NCBI GenBank assembly: GCA_017303475.1
Contig: JAFLBO010000027.1
Span: 1-64,000, forward strand
Source of the DNA: Chitinophagales bacterium
GTDB lineage: Bacteria > Bacteroidota > Bacteroidia > Chitinophagales > Saprospiraceae
Direction: 5' to 3'
Length of the DNA stretch: 64,000 bases
Made by a program: the position numbers and the translations under genes. Shown here one piece after another: positions 39,601 through 47,800 of this stretch (positions are counted from its first letter, which is position 1; every line of letters begins with the position of its first letter). A model generated the notes under the pieces. The model made no database searches and was not told the DNA's origin. It saw nothing but the letters and a program-made list of their open reading frames with translations.

Positions 39601-39741
39601 ATTGCTGAAATCCAGGGTGGAAGAAGGCGTGCCATTTGAAAGCTTCACCTGGGCCTCAACAGAAAGCGTGCTCAGGAAAAAGCTGACCAAGATTACCCAT
39701 TGGGTATTATTTCGGGAAAAAAAAGTTAGAGTATTCCGCAT
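30691..39741 (-). CDS. Giant (3016-aa) multidomain adhesin with HYR-like repeats, two lamin-tail domains, dockerin and T9SS sorting domain
   Basis: Signal peptide about 1-31 (ending VEAQ). An N-terminal jelly-roll region is followed by two homologous Asp/Asn-rich modules with CENNNET and CEDNNET, and a SprB-like repeat (HETCPGDNDGTITITATC). Many HYR-like repeats come next, each with PPVFxQNPLPAN..., TCPQEKTITRTW and ACGN or DCGN motifs. Lamin-tail domains at about 767-930 and 1017-1180 share INEFHYDNTG/INEIHYDNTG and MMSTDIG blocks and are inserted between repeats. The central 1200-2550 region is Cys-rich. A dockerin-type region (about 2655-2720) and a T9SS sorting domain (about 2930-3016) end it. 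A surface adhesin or gliding adhesin of the SprB kind is likely. The frame is uninterrupted over 9 kb. Confidence 0.9.
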   Translation of the reverse strand: MRNTLTFFSRNNTQWVILVSFFLSTLSVEAQVKLSNGTPSSTLDFSNSMPISVGSNPSTAFSGAGFEPNTVTAGRLNSNSWAVTGWSNGNLAFGGTQTTANTDYTRGSSAAAVTTGGMYAYTGAPHSAANPALMIQPGGSDFAPGTLTLRIQNTGSSNITDLEISYNLYVRNDQGRSNSFNFSHSADDINYTQIAALDYTSPVALDGNGWVLVGNKSTIITGLNVAPGAFYYIRWNSADVAGSGSRDEFGLDDIILEATFVSCDLTDAGLTDVHCENNNETFGDPSDDYIWFQLNPVGTDLGSGYDVSVSSGSVLLNGNTAPDNVPYGSSQFFRLQAGSAGGGNVTITITDDDDPACTISVLIVDPGSCSEEPCVIDDATASNIFCEDNNETPGNPNDDDIRFTLNVVGTGIGSGYNLSVDMGTVVYSGFAPANNVPYNSNADFRIVDKAGMGNRIITITDNEDPLCTFEVIIQDPGSCSVPVCDIDITNLNVTHETCPGDNDGTITITATCTSCANLEYSLNGVNWQPGNSFSGLAPNNYTVRVRDTADPNCAAQENTTINPGDNVPPVFDQNPLPANQTVDCDDPVPPAATLTATDAVSGPVLVNLSTSETPGTCPQEKTITRTWTAADACGNEVQHTQIITIVDNDPPVLNGLPAASLSIECDQPLPAVPTVTASDLCDTNVPVTFTTNTTPGICPQEKTITRTWSATDDCGNNTSFTQTITVTDNTPPVFNQNPLPANITVSCSDVPDPETLDGTDNCDPGIPVPVIFINEFHYDNTGADANEFVEIAGTAGIDLSNYQIILYNGTGGAPYNTLVLSGVIDNEAGGFGAVSFAYPVNGIQNGAPDGIVLATTTGIVLQFLSYEGAFVAVGGVANGMMSTDIGLLETGTEPLGLSLQLTGAGQEYGDFSWVGPLAASAGTLNAGQTINPLPGVIPATFSQMIVPGDCNGESTITRMWQLSDACGNAITHTQTITVTDTEGPSFSPPPLPMDITLSCEQPVPAAPVLTAADLCDVPGMLNERVWINEIHYDNTGGDVGEFIEVAGTAGTDLSTYNLVLYNGNDGLSYNTLVLNGVIPNLANGFGTLCFNYPVNGIQNGAPDGVALVHNVMGGMVVQFLSYEGAFVAANGPANGMMSTDIGVSENGSNAVGTSVYLTGNGDEYSDFTWAGPLAATNCGVNTGQTFVAASMGPVVSFEETQEPGACPQERFIYRTWTATDDCGNETVLNQTITITDDIAPNVVCPANLTVNLDIYGNGSLSLNDINFSYSDNCAPQNQLVVLPFPTQNFDCDDEGTVQQVTISVQDPCGNIGTCTINVTIPAFSRCTPVVLITDPCVCKNNATTLTNGQFGETIKIESLAGKTWTVIANTGLYQANSPAPPSAPLLIPVGTVLQENPVPSGDYYLNGIHVDALGYSITFRSERGEILTIGNLCEYPNPNITSDLSGPFCLFSDPVTLTGTPGDANIISQGFTINGVPATVFDPGQGVGQYQIVYTVNGGTPKAFGPNDPGCIQSVKLIVNVLPTPSNLTCNNLVTVALDDATCAQELLPDMALEGTYNCFDDYIVELDETVPFGNGPWLPPFLDAGDIGKTYQFRVTHLVSGNKCWGSVKIEDKLAPVLICENFSVPCNTPNLTPDYLFANLGILAATPSASDCQSFTLTYIDTEIPQNCASGLTKVITRKWTAKDASGNTSTCEQTIGLIRPTLGDVSTPPDYDGIDEPGFACTSSYPTPEWIQNQGLQGFPLVFGEPAGCNINWEYHDFRIEVCDGTYKIRREWTIVDWCIGDGFIFNQIIKVEDKQGPAMVCPANLTVSVNPFQCCANVDLPNIVIEDECSRINNIGGMVTTFDPETNAQTGMFLIGGTLQDFPGNNYWDRDTLAAFGTTTCLPVGTQTVMYMAQDDCGNSTTCTFRLTIRDYVPPVASCDQTTTVAIGPDDPLDCYGPAGPNGQPAALDACAFGGVTWVKASAFNDGSYDHCNNIKLTIRRMAPYSDCIEGLNANRGTLPCDAQVQSFPTERDRAITEQDSIKFYCCEVGTTQTIVLAAYQVDLNGNIMTGPDGSPIKNECMIQVEVQDKIKPSCVPPANVSVDCESFDPSLWTYGKAQVADNCCLDTSKEYQGQCGLTHSANYTLFDTVCNKGTITRTFRAFDCYGQSTQCTQRVFVTYNQDYYLRFPHDAIVTACNDSARYDEPKFFGEDCELLGFSYEDEIFTVVPDACFKIERTWTIINWCTYNPNGNCIEVPNPNPIPALNHSNNLPGPTISACGTLPPWKSTVIKINPTDPVATDYCTFWQKDANCYKYKQIIKVLDNQDPVIDHCPQDTTYCDITANDHGLWNSMDWWDNQIQSHDLCEGPVDLTITAKDQCSGPNISAHFLLFLDLDNDGTMETVINSNNPPPPGTVYFGNANTPNFGGGVIRQFDNRGLPLNQNYQFSVLHRFNTTGTKKMFSVRWNTQQFPNVFTPVEFPYGTHKIKWFITDGCGNESVCEFNFTVRDCKAPTVVCLNGLSANIMPTGMIQLWASDFLQYTEDNCTPPGQLKIAIRKCGEGTGIPTNPDGTLQTSVTFTCAELGTQCVELWSVDASGNADYCETYVIVQDNLGGCSTDFINVAGELHTEMLEGVEEAMVKIDGVSSFTPPFSYFDLSDANGHYEIMNNIPLDATFTIAPEKTDNPLNGVTTYDLVLISQHILGLQLLDSPYKMIAADANKSGSITTFDILELRKLILGIYTELPNNDSWRFVDNSFVFPNPQNPFESPFPESISVANAFSNMMQEHFMGVKVGDVNNSAIANATAMAEDRVQGTAIFDLSDRAVVAGELVEVSFKSARDLAGFQFTLLHNGLSLENVVEAPGVTAQNFGRFAGKTTVSVDGAQGFTLRFRAEKDGKLSDLLQISGEITRAEAYSSDAALAKASRLNVALRFDGKTVAGLNFELYQNQPNPFVNKTMIGFYLPARTDGGADATEATLSVMDESGRLVYRQKGTFPHGHNTIMLDRALLNTSGVLYYKLETEAGSATRKMIQTK

Positions 39742-39962
39742 ATACAGAACTGATTAAACAATAAAAACATCTGATTTGCAGTATAATGCAAAGTCAGTGC
39801 CGTTTTTTTTAATTGATCAGACTATTGTTGGAGTGCAAGCGAAATCCTGAATACCAATCCTGTCAGGAATAGAGGGAAGGCGAGACAGGTGGGATAGATT
39901 ATGCAGGTACGGCCAAACTAGTCATGAGATTTCAAAGATGATGGATTAAAAATTATTGCCAC

Positions 39963-40002
39963 AAAAGTAAAGCGGCCCTGCCATATAAACAGCAGGACCG
40001 CT
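39963..40002 (-). terminator. Terminator of the CotH kinase gene
   Basis: AGCGGCCCTGC (39971-39981) pairs with GCAGGACCGCT (39992-40002); the single difference is a G.U wobble in the minus transcript. UUUACUUUUG follows. The rest of the 288-bp gap to the adhesin start has no clear promoter. Confidence 0.85.
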
Positions 40003-40029
40003 CCGATTTTCCGAAAACTTAACGTATTT

Positions 40030-41649
40030 TCAGGCTCTATTTATAACAAATTTCTTCATATGACGTCCCTGATCACTCCTGCATTCCACCCAATAAACCC
40101 CTTCAGGCAAGTTGGCCACAGGTATGGAGAACTGAGTAGCCTGAGGTTCGCCCCTGCGCAACAACCTGCCCTGGGCATCAAAAATAGTAAATCGCAGCCC
40201 TGGCTGTTCCGCCTTTATCTGCAACCAATCTGTGGCCGGGTTGGGCCATACCTCCAGTGAAAACAAGGATGCTTCCGGATCAGAGGTGGCAACCGTGCAG
40301 CTAATCTGGTATTTATTGGTTAATTCCTGCTGAATTTCCACATGACGCTCGCTGATCATAGATTTTAAGCCCACAAATTCTTCAACATACTGAAAAATAA
40401 AGGTTGTATCAGTCACTACCCACATCGAGCCATTCCAAACAGAATCTACCAGATGGAATGAATCAACTTGAAGAATAGTCATACCATCGTTTAGCGAATT
40501 ATGGAAAACATCCGGCTGATGAAAAAACTTGTTTGGATCATTTTCAACCTCCTGCGCAATGAGCACCTCTGTTTCATCGATCACAGGAAATAAATGCTCT
40601 TCCGTAAAGGTAGCCTGATGCAACTGGCAAGCTACTTCCAGGTATTCCCCACGCAAAGTGGTATTGGACAACACTCTTCTGGGCAATACTTTATCATACC
40701 CAGGCTGACTCCTCAGGTTTACCAACGCAATATCATAATATTCAAATCCGCCGGCAAAAGCCAGGTTGTAATCCCAGGGAATCCAGTGAAACTTTCCGTC
40801 GGAAGGGTTGTCGTACAGGTAAAAATTGCGCCCGTGGTCAAAATGGGAATCCCAATTCTGTATGGTTACATCAACAGCCATGCTTTTGAAATAACTTTCC
40901 ATATCCATATACTTCAACAGGGAATCCCGAAAAGTAATGTTAGGCGTTTGATTTACCACCTTCAAAAACTTAATCAAACGGCTCCAGTCGTTTTCAAGTT
41001 CGTTGGTTTTCAGCTCAAAATCTTCCACATAGGCTTCCTGATTGGCGCCCAGATATTGCAGGGAAGTCCAATTGGCTTTGTACAAATTGCCATCATTATC
41101 CCCAAAATGCTCTTTTAGGAATGTTTTATTCACAGATTCTACCATAACATACAGTCCCCAGTAAGTATCATTCAAAAACACTTTGGCATAGGCTGTCCTG
41201 GGAGCTGCAACGCCAAAATCGCGCAGTATCCGATAGCTCAGTACATCTCGCATGAAGGATGGATCTTTGAATGCATTCTGGAGATTCAGACTTTTCAGAT
41301 TGTCGTGTTCTCCGTCCGGGTTAAATTCGTTGAAATCCAGTTTCAAGGGCTTTTTAAGCGCATCGCCTGCTCCCCAATTGGAGAAAAAGCCTTTCTGGCG
41401 AACGCCAACTTCCGACACCTCCTGTCCATCAATGATTACCTCAGCCTTGAGCGACAGGTTTTCTGTGGCTGGATCATCATCGTTTTCAAAAAAGTAATTA
41501 TTGGATAGAATTTGCCAAAAATTAGGTTCCTGAAAATACACCCTGATTTCGTGAACGTATGAATCATCGAAGGTAGTAAGGCCGCTCTGGCCATACATGG
41601 CGCGGCTCAGGAAGAAAAGGGAAACGAGGGTTAGGGTAGTTTTGTGCAT
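40030..41649 (-). CDS. T9SS-exported CotH-family protein kinase-like protein
   Basis: 539 aa with signal peptide 1-20 (ending MYGQ). Residues about 28-440 match CotH: VHEIRVYFQEPNFWQIL, VGVRQKGFF, KKPLKLDFNEF, NLQNAFKDPSFMRDVLSYRIL, YWGLYVMVESVNKTFL, GNLYKANW, IQNWDSHFDHGRNFYLY and WIPWDYNLAF. CotH proteins are secretory-pathway kinases with an atypical kinase fold (spore coat in Bacillus); here the fold is attached to a T9SS sorting domain (about 460-539, LEVWPNPATDWLQI). The metal-binding segment reads WDYN where WDxD is common, so activity needs testing. The start codon is preceded by an 8-bp tandem repeat. Confidence 0.9.
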   Translation of the reverse strand: MHKTTLTLVSLFFLSRAMYGQSGLTTFDDSYVHEIRVYFQEPNFWQILSNNYFFENDDDPATENLSLKAEVIIDGQEVSEVGVRQKGFFSNWGAGDALKKPLKLDFNEFNPDGEHDNLKSLNLQNAFKDPSFMRDVLSYRILRDFGVAAPRTAYAKVFLNDTYWGLYVMVESVNKTFLKEHFGDNDGNLYKANWTSLQYLGANQEAYVEDFELKTNELENDWSRLIKFLKVVNQTPNITFRDSLLKYMDMESYFKSMAVDVTIQNWDSHFDHGRNFYLYDNPSDGKFHWIPWDYNLAFAGGFEYYDIALVNLRSQPGYDKVLPRRVLSNTTLRGEYLEVACQLHQATFTEEHLFPVIDETEVLIAQEVENDPNKFFHQPDVFHNSLNDGMTILQVDSFHLVDSVWNGSMWVVTDTTFIFQYVEEFVGLKSMISERHVEIQQELTNKYQISCTVATSDPEASLFSLEVWPNPATDWLQIKAEQPGLRFTIFDAQGRLLRRGEPQATQFSIPVANLPEGVYWVECRSDQGRHMKKFVINRA

Positions 41650-41650
41650 G

Positions 41651-41690
41651 TGTTTGAGTGTTTGAATGTGCGAGTGTTTGAGTGGAGTGA
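41651..41690 (-). repeat. 8-bp tandem repeat leader of the CotH gene
   Basis: Five units in exact 8-bp register, consensus TGTTTGAG on the plus strand (CTCAAACA on the coding strand), ending one base before the start codon. It shares the CACATTCAxACACTCA string with the ahcY leader. Confidence 0.8.
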
Positions 41691-41744
41691 CGCTTTGGGG
41701 AATAAAAGCGTTGGGTGAACCGACGATTTTAGGTGGCTAGTGAG

Positions 41745-41788
41745 AAAAAACAGCCGGTTAGTATGCCACCTGTGCATACTAACCGGCT
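41745..41788 (-). terminator. Terminator of the tandem paralogue operon
   Basis: AGCCGGTTAGTATGC (41752-41766) and GCATACTAACCGGCT (41774-41788) are perfectly complementary, and the minus transcript continues GUUUUUUC. Confidence 0.92.
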
Positions 41789-41876
41789 ACAAATAAAAGC
41801 GTTATGCCATCAAGCACATGGAAGGAATTGGCTATTAGTTGACCAATACCCTAAAAAGTGGTGTCGCCTGCCGGGT

Positions 41877-43067
41877 TTATCGCTGAATCATCAGAGGTTT
41901 TGCCCCCGAGCCCCCTGTTTGATCCATGACCTGAATAAAGTACAGCCCCGGAGCAAGTTGTGAAACCGGCACATGGGTTACCTCATGCTGATTCAATGAA
42001 ACCTGACTTACCACCCGTCCTTGCCGGTCAAGGATTTGGGCAGATTCCAGGTTTTCACCCTGTAGCGTTACGGAAGAGGAGGCCGGATTGGGGAATATCT
42101 CGAAATTGGTCAGCTCAGCCTGATTAATCCCGGACAAAGCGCCATAATGCAAACGGCCGAAGGAGCTCATTTCCCAACCGGTACTATCAAACACCTCAAA
42201 ACGTGCACTGGTAAAATGGTTATTTTGATCAAAAGTATTGAATTGCCGTAAACTTCCCTTCCAATCGGCGCCTTCCCAATTACTGACGATCCAGTAAACG
42301 AGATTGTTTTCCGTATCATATTCCATAGCAAGTAAAGAGCCCGGCACCCACTGATTTTGCACAAAAAAATCTGTTAGAACTTCCGTTTCGTTACCATTTG
42401 CATCATATTGGAATACATCCCGGTGAGTAACCTCCCATACTCCACCAGCCCAGGAAGAATTCAAAAGGGTAGAAACCAGACTCGAATTGGCAGGATAGGT
42501 GTATTCCTCTTTGGAGATATTTACCCAGTTTCCTCCAAGCTTGTACTGGGAAACTACAGATTCAAGCAAGTTTTCCGCTGTGTACACGTAAGATTGGCGA
42601 CTACTGGAGCCCTCAGAACTAAGCAACAAACCATTAGCGTCATAGGTATTAACAACGATACTCTCCCCTCCCCAGCTTGTGCCATTCCATTGCTCTTGCT
42701 TGCTGGTAAGCTCCTGATTATCACCATTATAAGTATAGCTGTAACGCCAGGTATTTACCCAGCCATCCAAGTCGTTGCCATTTTGCTGCGTAAAACTGAG
42801 CAAATTGCCATTGGCATCATACTGGTAATCGGTACTTCTGGATTTTTCTCCCCAAAAACCAGTGCTTAAATCGAGTTTAAAATTGCGATATTCATTCGGC
42901 AACAACTGGGGGTTGTAGGCTACGGTAAAAGAATCACCGCTTATTACCGCCCCAGTCTGCGAATCAAAATAGTAGAATCCTTGTGAAATAAGTTTCCCCG
43001 GTTGGGCTGAAAGCATGTGTACAACGAGGAAGCAAAAGGTTAGCGACAGGGTAAGAAATTTTTGCAT
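41877..43067 (-). CDS. Secreted YD-repeat-like protein with T9SS sorting domain (paralogue 1)
   Basis: 396 aa. Signal peptide 1-21 (MQKFLTLSLTFCFLVVHMLS, AQ). The body carries YDANGNLLSF, YTYNGDNQELT, YDANGLLLSS and FQYDANGNETEVLTD units, like degenerate RHS/YD repeats that form beta-shell strands. The T9SS sorting domain is about 315-396 (FEIFPNPASSSVTLQGENLE). It is a tandem paralogue of the next gene upstream, separated by 39 bp without a terminator, so both are in one operon with the shared terminator at 41745. Surface or secreted; function unknown. Confidence 0.85.
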   Translation of the reverse strand: MQKFLTLSLTFCFLVVHMLSAQPGKLISQGFYYFDSQTGAVISGDSFTVAYNPQLLPNEYRNFKLDLSTGFWGEKSRSTDYQYDANGNLLSFTQQNGNDLDGWVNTWRYSYTYNGDNQELTSKQEQWNGTSWGGESIVVNTYDANGLLLSSEGSSSRQSYVYTAENLLESVVSQYKLGGNWVNISKEEYTYPANSSLVSTLLNSSWAGGVWEVTHRDVFQYDANGNETEVLTDFFVQNQWVPGSLLAMEYDTENNLVYWIVSNWEGADWKGSLRQFNTFDQNNHFTSARFEVFDSTGWEMSSFGRLHYGALSGINQAELTNFEIFPNPASSSVTLQGENLESAQILDRQGRVVSQVSLNQHEVTHVPVSQLAPGLYFIQVMDQTGGSGAKPLMIQR

Positions 43068-43106
43068 AAGTTTTAGTTGTTAGAGTGTGGAAGACGTTTT
43101 GTGCAA

Positions 43107-44306
43107 TCAAAACTGAATCATCACTTGTTTTACCCCCGAGCCCCCTAATTGATCCCTGACCTGAATAAAATACAAACCCGGAGCAAGTTGTGAAACCGGT
43201 ACATGGGTTGCCTCATGCTGATTCAGTGAAACCTGACTTACCACCCGTCCTTGCCGGTCAAGGATTTGGGCAGATTCCAGGTTTTCACCCAGCAAGGTAA
43301 TTGAAGAAGTGGCCGGATTGGGGAATACCTCAAAATTGGTCAGCTCAGCCTGATTAATCCCGGACAAAGCGCCGTAATGCAAGCGGCCGAAAGTGGACAT
43401 TTCCCATCCAGTACTATCGAGCACCTCCAAGCGTGCACTGGTAAAGTTATTGTTTTGGTCGTAAGTATTGAATTGCCTGGTATCATCAACCCAATTAACA
43501 CCATTCCTGGCGCTGGAAATCCAATATATCAGGTTATCCCCGGCATCATATTCCATGGTTGTTCTGCGTTCAGGCACCCACTGATTCTGAGCCACGTATT
43601 CTGTAACTGCCTCTGTATTGTTGCCATTGGCATCATACTGAAACTGAATACGATTCCAGGCATTCCAAGTTCCTGAAATCCAATAACTGGATAATTGAGT
43701 TTGAATAAGATTGGAATTTGGGAAATAAAGGTAGCTTATCTGACCAGTATTCTCCCAATTACCTGAGGTATTATTTTGCCATGTCTCTTTTTCCAATAAC
43801 CCTGCAACATTGTATGTGTACAATCTTCGATCGCTTAAACCAGTTACACTTATTGGTGACCCGTTGGCATCATATACAGATTCGGAAAAAGAACTCAGTA
43901 CCCAGTTTCCACTTTCCCATCTTTCCAATGTATCTGTAAGTTCGTGGTTGTTCGCATCGTAAGTATAAGAATTTCGCCAGATATTCACCCAGCCATCCAA
44001 GTCATTACCATTTTGCTGCGTGAACCTTAGTAAATTGCCATTGGCATCATACTGGTAATCTGTACTTCTGAATTTTTCTTCCCAAATACCAGTGCCTGGA
44101 GTAAGTTTAAAATTCCGATATTCATTGGGCAACAACTGGGCGTTGTAAGCTACGGTAGAAGAATCGCCGATTAACACCATCCCGGATCCAGTATCAAAAC
44201 CATAATTCGCTTGTGAAATCAGTTTACCGGGTTGGGCAGAAAGAGAAGTAACCATGAATCCTGACAAAAACAGGAGAGTGAGCGTAAGAAGTTTTTGCAT
44301 GTGCAT
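43107..44306 (-). CDS. Secreted YD-repeat-like protein with T9SS sorting domain (paralogue 2)
   Basis: 399 aa, or 397 from ATG 44300, which aligns better with the paralogue's MQKFLTL. Signal peptide ends LSAQ. Overall order is the same as in paralogue 1. The first 100 residues and the C-terminal 120 residues are nearly identical between the two, while the middle has diverged. That pattern fits tandem duplication with conserved secretion signals and a changing central region. It is the first gene of the operon; a -7-like motif (TAACTTTG, 44494-44501 on the minus strand) lies about 190 bp upstream. Confidence 0.85.
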   Translation of the reverse strand: MHMQKLLTLTLLFLSGFMVTSLSAQPGKLISQANYGFDTGSGMVLIGDSSTVAYNAQLLPNEYRNFKLTPGTGIWEEKFRSTDYQYDANGNLLRFTQQNGNDLDGWVNIWRNSYTYDANNHELTDTLERWESGNWVLSSFSESVYDANGSPISVTGLSDRRLYTYNVAGLLEKETWQNNTSGNWENTGQISYLYFPNSNLIQTQLSSYWISGTWNAWNRIQFQYDANGNNTEAVTEYVAQNQWVPERRTTMEYDAGDNLIYWISSARNGVNWVDDTRQFNTYDQNNNFTSARLEVLDSTGWEMSTFGRLHYGALSGINQAELTNFEVFPNPATSSITLLGENLESAQILDRQGRVVSQVSLNQHEATHVPVSQLAPGLYFIQVRDQLGGSGVKQVMIQF

Positions 44307-44816
44307 TTGAAGATATTTAGGTTAGTTAAGTGCATCAAAATGAGGTTCACTGATAAAATTTCTGTCAGATTTCAAAAAGCCGCTATATGGAGAACCCGCT
44401 TTGCAAGCATCAATACAATTCTCGATTTCAATTCCTGCCCTACCCCAGACAAGCAATACAATTTTTCTTAAACCAATTTAACCGTTACAGGAACAAAGTT
44501 AATTAACAATATGCAACCATTTTGGGACACTTTTAGTCCATAATTCCGTTAATTCATCACACTCACCAACTTTTTATCCCAAAACAGGTTTAACTTGGCC
44601 CCCTGTTTTGAATTTGGGGAAGAGGGCACTAAGATCGGGAACAGGCTTTTCTTAACAACCAAAGTTTGATAACTGAACTGTTTTAACCCTTAAATACCCC
44701 TTAAAAACGAATAAATATGTAACAGTCGATTCGACTGGCAGTCACAACGGTAAGAATTCTGTGCCTTCGTGACTTAGTGGTAAACACCCTAACCCCAAAA
44801 TACAAACATCCGGACT
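44307..44816. other. 510-bp divergent intergenic region
   Basis: This stretch separates the paralogue operon (minus) from the DUF4175 gene (plus). It holds the -7-like TAACTTTG on the minus strand and a perfect 15-base palindrome, CAGTCGATTCGACTG, at 44723-44737, about 80 bp before the DUF4175 start, which could be an operator. The string GTGCCTTCGTGACTTAGTGG near 44761 looks like a dispersed repeat. No small gene or RNA is evident. Confidence 0.5.
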
Positions 44817-47800
44817 ATGCAACGCGATAACTATTCTCTGCTGATTGAAAAGCTCGATGCTTTTATTCGCAAATACTACATCAATCAACTACTACGGGGA
44901 GCCCTCTACACAGTTGGCGTGGTGCTGGGCTTGTTCGTATTGTTGAATGTAGCAGAGTATTACCTCTATTTCAGTACCGGAGTTCGTACAGGATTGCTCT
45001 GGGGCTTCCTAGCCCTGAGCGCCTATACTGTTTGGCAATGGGTTGCCCTTCCGCTCATGCATTATTTCCACCTTGGGAAGGTAATCAGCCACGAACAAGC
45101 CGCTCAGATTATTGGCCAACACTTCTCCAACGTTAAAGATAAGTTGCTGAATATCCTGCAGTTAAAGCAGCAAAGCAACAATGCCATTTACGCTGAGCTG
45201 ATCAATGCCAGTATCAATCAGAAAAGTGATGAAATCCGGCTGGTTCCGTTCCAGGCGGCCATTGATCTGGGTAAAAACCGCAAATACTTGCGTTACGCCC
45301 TGCCTCCGGTAATGCTGCTCCTTTTCCTGTTGCTTGGCGCACCCAATATTCTTCGGGAAGGCACCATGCGCCTCTGGAACAGCACTACCAAATTTGAAAA
45401 ACCAGCTCCCTTCAAGTTTCTGATCAATACCGATTCTCTGAAGGCGGTGCAATTCTCTGATTATGTGCTGAAAGTAAAAGTGGAAGGTTCCGCGCTGCCC
45501 AATGAGGTGTTCATCTCTCTGGGCAATGTGCAGTACCGACTCGAAAAAAATGCCGCAAACGAGTTTACGTACAAATTCACCAACCTGCAGAAAGACACAA
45601 AATTCAACCTGTTCTCCGCAGGTGTGGAAAGCCGGGATTATGTACTGTCCGTCATTCGCAAACCTAATATCCTGTCTTTCAATACCAAACTGCAATTCCC
45701 GGGCTACATTGGTCGCGCCAGCGAAGAGCTTTCTAATGTGGGCGACCTGGTTGTGCCTCAGGGTACCGACATCAGTTGGGTTTTCAACGCGCAAAACACC
45801 GACAACCTGCAACTCCGGTTCGGCGGGCAGGCCGGTGAAGAAGCCAAGCGTTTCGACGATGAGCTCTTCCAGTACCGCCGCCGGGTAATGAAGGATGAAT
45901 CGTACAAACTGTTCCTCAGTAACTCTTTGTTGCAGGGCGCCGATTCAGTAGCATATACCATTACCATTATTCCAGACCTGCACCCACAAATCAGTGTGGA
46001 AGAATTCAAGGATACCGCCAATCTGCGGCAATCCTTTTTCGCAGGCGATGCATCAGACGACTACGGTATTTCCAACCTGACTTTCAATTATCAGATCAAA
46101 AAGGCAAAAGGTGGTATGATGCCGATGAATTCGGTGAAAATCACCCCAAGCGGCGCCGGCAAACAAATCCAGTACGAATACTCCTGGGATGTACGCAACC
46201 TCAACCTGGAACCCGGTGATGAGGTACAATACTACTTTGAAGTTTCCGACAACGACGGCGTAAACGGGGCCAAAACTGCCCGCACCGGATTGATGAATTA
46301 CCGGATGCCAACCCTGGATGAATTCCGTCAGCAACAGGCCGACAACTCTGAAGAAATCAAAAAAGACCTGGAAAAAGCGCTGAAGGAAAGCCTGAAGATT
46401 CAGGATGAACTAAAAAAACTGCGCGATAAGGTGCTGCAAAAGAAAGAAATGGACTGGCAAACTCGCAAAGACATGGAGAAGTTGATGCAGCGCCAGAAAC
46501 AACTCCAGGAGCAACTGGAAGAGGCCAAGGAAACCTTTGACCAGAACAAGGAACAGCGAGAAGAATTCAACCAGCAGAACGAAGAATTGCAGCAAAAAGA
46601 GGAGCAAATGGAGAAGCTCTTCGAGGAAACCATGAATGACGAGATGAAAAAACTCCTCGAAGACATCCAAAAATTGCTGGAAGAGCAGAATAAAGATGAA
46701 ATGCTGGAAAAGATGGAGGATATGCAGATGAGCAATGAGGAGTTGAACAAGGAACTGGAGCGACTGGAAGAATTGTACAAACAACTGGAGGTAGAGCAAA
46801 TGCTCAACCAACAAATTGAACAACTGGAAGAACTGGCCAAAGAGCAGGAAGAACTGGCCAAACAAACCGAAGAAGAACAAAAAAGCAACGAAGAGCTTGG
46901 CAAAGAGCAGGAGAAACTCAATGAAAAGCTGGAAGAGTTGGATAAGAAAATGGAGGAATTGTTGAAAAAGAATGAAGAACTGAAGCGTCCGGAAAAGATT
47001 GATGATAACAAGCAGGACATGAACGACGCCAAGCAGGAGCAGAAAGACGCTAAACAGGAACTGAACAATAAACAGAACAAAAAAGCGGGCAAGAAGCAGA
47101 AGAACGCGGCCAACAAGATGAAAGAGATGGCCAATAAGATGAAGCAGAACAAGGAAAGTGGCGATATGCAGCAAATGGAAGAAGACCTAAAGGCTATCCG
47201 GCAATTGCTGGAAAACCTGGTAGGACTTTCTTTCGCACAGGAACAAACCAAGAAAGAGGTAGAAACCACCAACCCCAATACGCCGCGATTTGTGGAACTG
47301 GCACAACAGCAGTACAAAATCAAAGACGATTTCAAACTGGTTGAAGACAGCCTGCAAGCCCTGGCTACCCGTCAGTTCCAGATTGAAACAGTAATCACCG
47401 AGAAAGTGACCGAGGTGAATACCAACCTCAAAAACAGTCTGGAAGAGATGGAGGAGCGTCGCAATACCACGGCCACTGAATATCAGCACCGCACGATGAA
47501 GGCGCTGAATGATCTGGCGTTGTTATTGGCAGAATCCATGCAGAATATGCAGGAACAAATGGCTTCTGCCATGCCAGGTAGTCAAAGTTGCGATAAACCA
47601 GGCAAAGGTAAAGGCTCAGGTAAAGGTAAAAGCAAGGGCGAAGGCGAGCCGAAGGATAAACTCAGCAAGGGTCAGGAAGATCTCAACAAGATCATGAAAG
47701 ACCTCAAAGAGCGCATGGACAAACAGGGCAAAGACAAAAATGGCCAAATGCCAAACGGCGGTGGCGGCGGTAAACAACCGTCTAACAGCAAGGAATTTGC

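Noticed and set aside
44723..44737. Palindrome CAGTCGATTCGACTG as a defined operator
   Set aside because: Only one copy is seen and no regulator is linked; kept as a note in the intergenic entry, not as a regulatory feature.
46400..47335. Long Ser/Phe/Leu-rich open frames on the minus strand
   Set aside because: They are the complement of the Glu/Lys/Gln-rich coiled-coil codons of the DUF4175 gene; composition is an artefact of the sense strand.
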